Source: Verrucomicrobiota bacterium
GTDB lineage: Bacteria > Verrucomicrobiota > Verrucomicrobiia > Opitutales > Opitutaceae
Length of the DNA: 13,817 bases
Reading direction: 5' to 3'
Assembly (NCBI GenBank): GCA_023426435.1
Contig: JAFAAS010000178.1
Coordinates: 1-13,817 of the forward strand
The notes beneath the pieces are model-generated. The model had not been told where the DNA came from and did not search any database. It saw only the letters and a program-made list of their open reading frames with translations. Every line of letters starts with the position of its first letter. The stretch's first letter is position 1. A program made the translations under genes and the position numbers. Below are positions 11,990-13,817 of this stretch, piece after piece.

Positions 11990-13817
11990 ATGGCCACCAC
12001 CAGCAAAGATTACAACTTCCAAGATATCGAGCCGCACTGGCAGAAATTCTGGGAGCAAAACCGCTCCGCCCGAGCGGATAACGTGTCGTCCAAGCCGAAA
12101 TACTACGTGCTCGACATGTTCCCCTACCCGTCGGGCGCCGGCCTCCACATCGGCCATCCCGAGGGCTACACCGCCACCGACATCATTTCGCGCTACAAAC
12201 GCGCCAGGGGTTTCAACGTCCTTCACCCCATCGGCTGGGACGCCTTCGGTCTCCCCGCCGAACAGCACGCCGTCAAAACCGGCACGCACCCCGCCACCAA
12301 CACACAAAACAACATCGTCAATTTCCGCCGCCAGATCAAAGCCCTCGGCTTCTCCTACGACTGGGACCGCGAAATCGACACCACCGACCCGAAATACTTC
12401 CGGTGGACGCAGTGGATTTTCCTGCAGCTCTTCAAACGCGGCCTCGCCTACGTCGACGAGCGCCCCGTCTGGTGGTGCCCCGAGCTCCGCACCGTTCTCG
12501 CCAACGAGGAGGTCGTTGACGGCAAGAGCGAGGTCGGCGGTTTCCCCGTCGAGCGCCGCAATCTCCGCCAGTGGGTGCTCCGCATCACCGCCTACGCCGA
12601 ACGCCTGCTGGCCGACTTGAAAGACGTCGACTGGCCCGACTCCACCAAACGCATGCAGGAAGCGTGGATCGGCCGCAGCGAGGGCGCCGAGATCCTCTTC
12701 GATCTCGAAAACAAATCCCTCGGCCAGCTCAAAATCTTCACCACCCGCCCCGACACGCTCTTCGGCTGCACCTACATGGTGCTCGCCCCCGAGCACCCAC
12801 TCGTCGAGTCGCTCACCACGCCCGAGCACAAAACTGCCGTCGAGTCCTACAAGAAAAAGGCCGCCGCCAAGAGCGACCTCGAGCGCACCGATCTCGCGAA
12901 AGACAAATCCGGCGTCTTCAGCGGCAGCTACGCGATCAATCCCGTCAACGGCGCGCGCGTTCCCATCTGGATCGCCGACTACGTCCTCATGGGCTACGGC
13001 ACCGGCGCGATCATGGCCGTGCCCGCGCACGACGAGCGCGACTACGAGTTCGCGCAACAATACAACCTGCCGATCACCCCCGTCATCGCCAACGACGACG
13101 GCGAACAAACGCTCCCCTACACCGGCGACGGCCATCTCATCAACTCGCCCGGCTACGACGGCCTAAAGTGGACCGACGCGAAGAAACGCATCACCGCCGA
13201 TCTCGCCGCCCGCGGCCTCGGCCAGCCCACCGTCAACTACAAGCTCCGTGACTGGCTCTTCTCGCGCCAACGCTACTGGGGCGAGCCGTTCCCGATCGTC
13301 TGGGTCAGTGCCGACGACTACAAGCAGGCTTCGGCCATTCGCACCGATCTGCCAAATCCGCCTGTGCGGTTCATTGAAAACGACACGATGCTATGCGCGC
13401 TCCCGCTTCCAGAAAGTGCGCTCCCGCTCGAACTCCCCACGGTCGAATCCTACCTCCCGAGCGGCACCGGCGAAAGCCCCCTCGCCAACGTCACCGACTG
13501 GCTCGAGATCTGGTTCAACGTCGAATCCGGCGCATCACTCCCCGCCTCGCAACCGCGTCCGTCCGGCGACGCCTGGGTCCGCGGTCGCCGCGAAACCAAC
13601 ACCATGCCGCAATGGGCCGGCTCGTGCTGGTATTACCTGCGTTTCCTCGATCCGAAAAACGACTCTGCTTTCGCCTCGGCCGAAGCGCTCAATTACTGGG
13701 GCACACCCGACCTCTACGTCGGCGGTGCCGAACACGCCGTGCTCCACCTGCTTTACGCGCGTTTCTGGCACAAGGTCCTCTTCGACCTCGGCGTCGTGCC
13801 GCAGCACGAGCCGTTCA
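11990..13817 (+). CDS. leuS: Leucyl-tRNA synthetase, N-terminal 609 residues (3' truncated by window)
   Basis: The frame is open from ATG 11990 to the window edge without a stop. The HIGH motif stands at about residues 52-55 (GAGLHIGHPEGY), in the class Ia catalytic fold that activates leucine and loads it on tRNA-Leu. WWCPELRTVLANEEV near 161-175 and RRNLRQWVLRITAYAERLL near 188-206 are typical of bacterial LeuRS. The CP1 editing domain carries the threonine-rich TTRPDTLFG stretch near 247-255 and the GTGAIMAVPAHDERD motif near 336-350, so proofreading should be intact. LRDWLFSRQRYWGEPFPI follows, then ETNTMPQWAGSCWYY and the DLYVGGAEHAVLHLLYARF segment. The KMSKS loop and the anticodon-binding domain lie beyond the edge. 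No ribosome site of note precedes the start, and no upstream in-frame ATG was found. Confidence 0.97.
   Translation, partial: MATTSKDYNFQDIEPHWQKFWEQNRSARADNVSSKPKYYVLDMFPYPSGAGLHIGHPEGYTATDIISRYKRARGFNVLHPIGWDAFGLPAEQHAVKTGTHPATNTQNNIVNFRRQIKALGFSYDWDREIDTTDPKYFRWTQWIFLQLFKRGLAYVDERPVWWCPELRTVLANEEVVDGKSEVGGFPVERRNLRQWVLRITAYAERLLADLKDVDWPDSTKRMQEAWIGRSEGAEILFDLENKSLGQLKIFTTRPDTLFGCTYMVLAPEHPLVESLTTPEHKTAVESYKKKAAAKSDLERTDLAKDKSGVFSGSYAINPVNGARVPIWIADYVLMGYGTGAIMAVPAHDERDYEFAQQYNLPITPVIANDDGEQTLPYTGDGHLINSPGYDGLKWTDAKKRITADLAARGLGQPTVNYKLRDWLFSRQRYWGEPFPIVWVSADDYKQASAIRTDLPNPPVRFIENDTMLCALPLPESALPLELPTVESYLPSGTGESPLANVTDWLEIWFNVESGASLPASQPRPSGDAWVRGRRETNTMPQWAGSCWYYLRFLDPKNDSAFASAEALNYWGTPDLYVGGAEHAVLHLLYARFWHKVLFDLGVVPQHEPF

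Noticed and set aside
11966..13135. 389-aa open frame on the - strand
   Set aside because: It is antisense to leuS, which has the HIGH and editing motifs in the + frame; the reverse frame is only Val/Gly/Asp/Glu-rich filler.

Overview
The window is a gene-dense stretch of a GC-rich bacterial chromosome with a strong preference for C at codon third positions. The set opgG/opgH, a pair of HtrA-like proteins, a uracil-DNA glycosylase with an N-W-R-P motif, and many short palindromic repeats of the GTAGGGCG type suggest Verrucomicrobiota, probably near Opitutaceae. That placement rests on recognition, not on a search.

Left part (1-3102, + strand): the 3' end of a histidine kinase gene, a single-domain CheY-like response regulator whose start overlaps the kinase stop (ATGA), a small uncharacterised 68-aa gene, a full-length PilB/GspE-type assembly ATPase, and a stand-alone Hpt protein. 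The unit ends in two palindromes, the second of which is a convincing intrinsic terminator. It looks like a phosphorelay built around a type IV pilus / type II secretion motor.

Middle and right part (11969 down to 3107, - strand): seven genes in one direction. In transcription order they are an active HtrA-like serine protease, a paralogue that has lost all three catalytic residues, riboflavin synthase (ribE), a family-4-like uracil-DNA glycosylase, opgG, a small tail-anchored protein of unknown function, and opgH. Three of the junctions are 4-nt ATGA overlaps (HtrA/pseudo-HtrA, ribE/UDG, UDG/opgG). OpgH polymerises the beta-glucan backbone at the inner membrane and OpgG acts on it in the periplasm, so the protein encoded between them is a candidate partner.

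Right edge (11990-13817, + strand): the first two thirds of leuS, transcribed divergently from the HtrA gene with only 20 bp between the start codons.

No mobile element with a transposase, CRISPR array, tRNA or rRNA is visible. The most notable non-genic signal is a population of short palindromes. Two intergenic copies share flanks and loop while their stems differ by compensatory changes. Two further palindromes lie inside coding sequence, in the UDG linker and in the pseudo-HtrA signal peptide. A 28-bp perfect inverted repeat and a pair of 10-bp-periodic arrays occupy two more intergenic gaps. No gap exceeds 160 bp.
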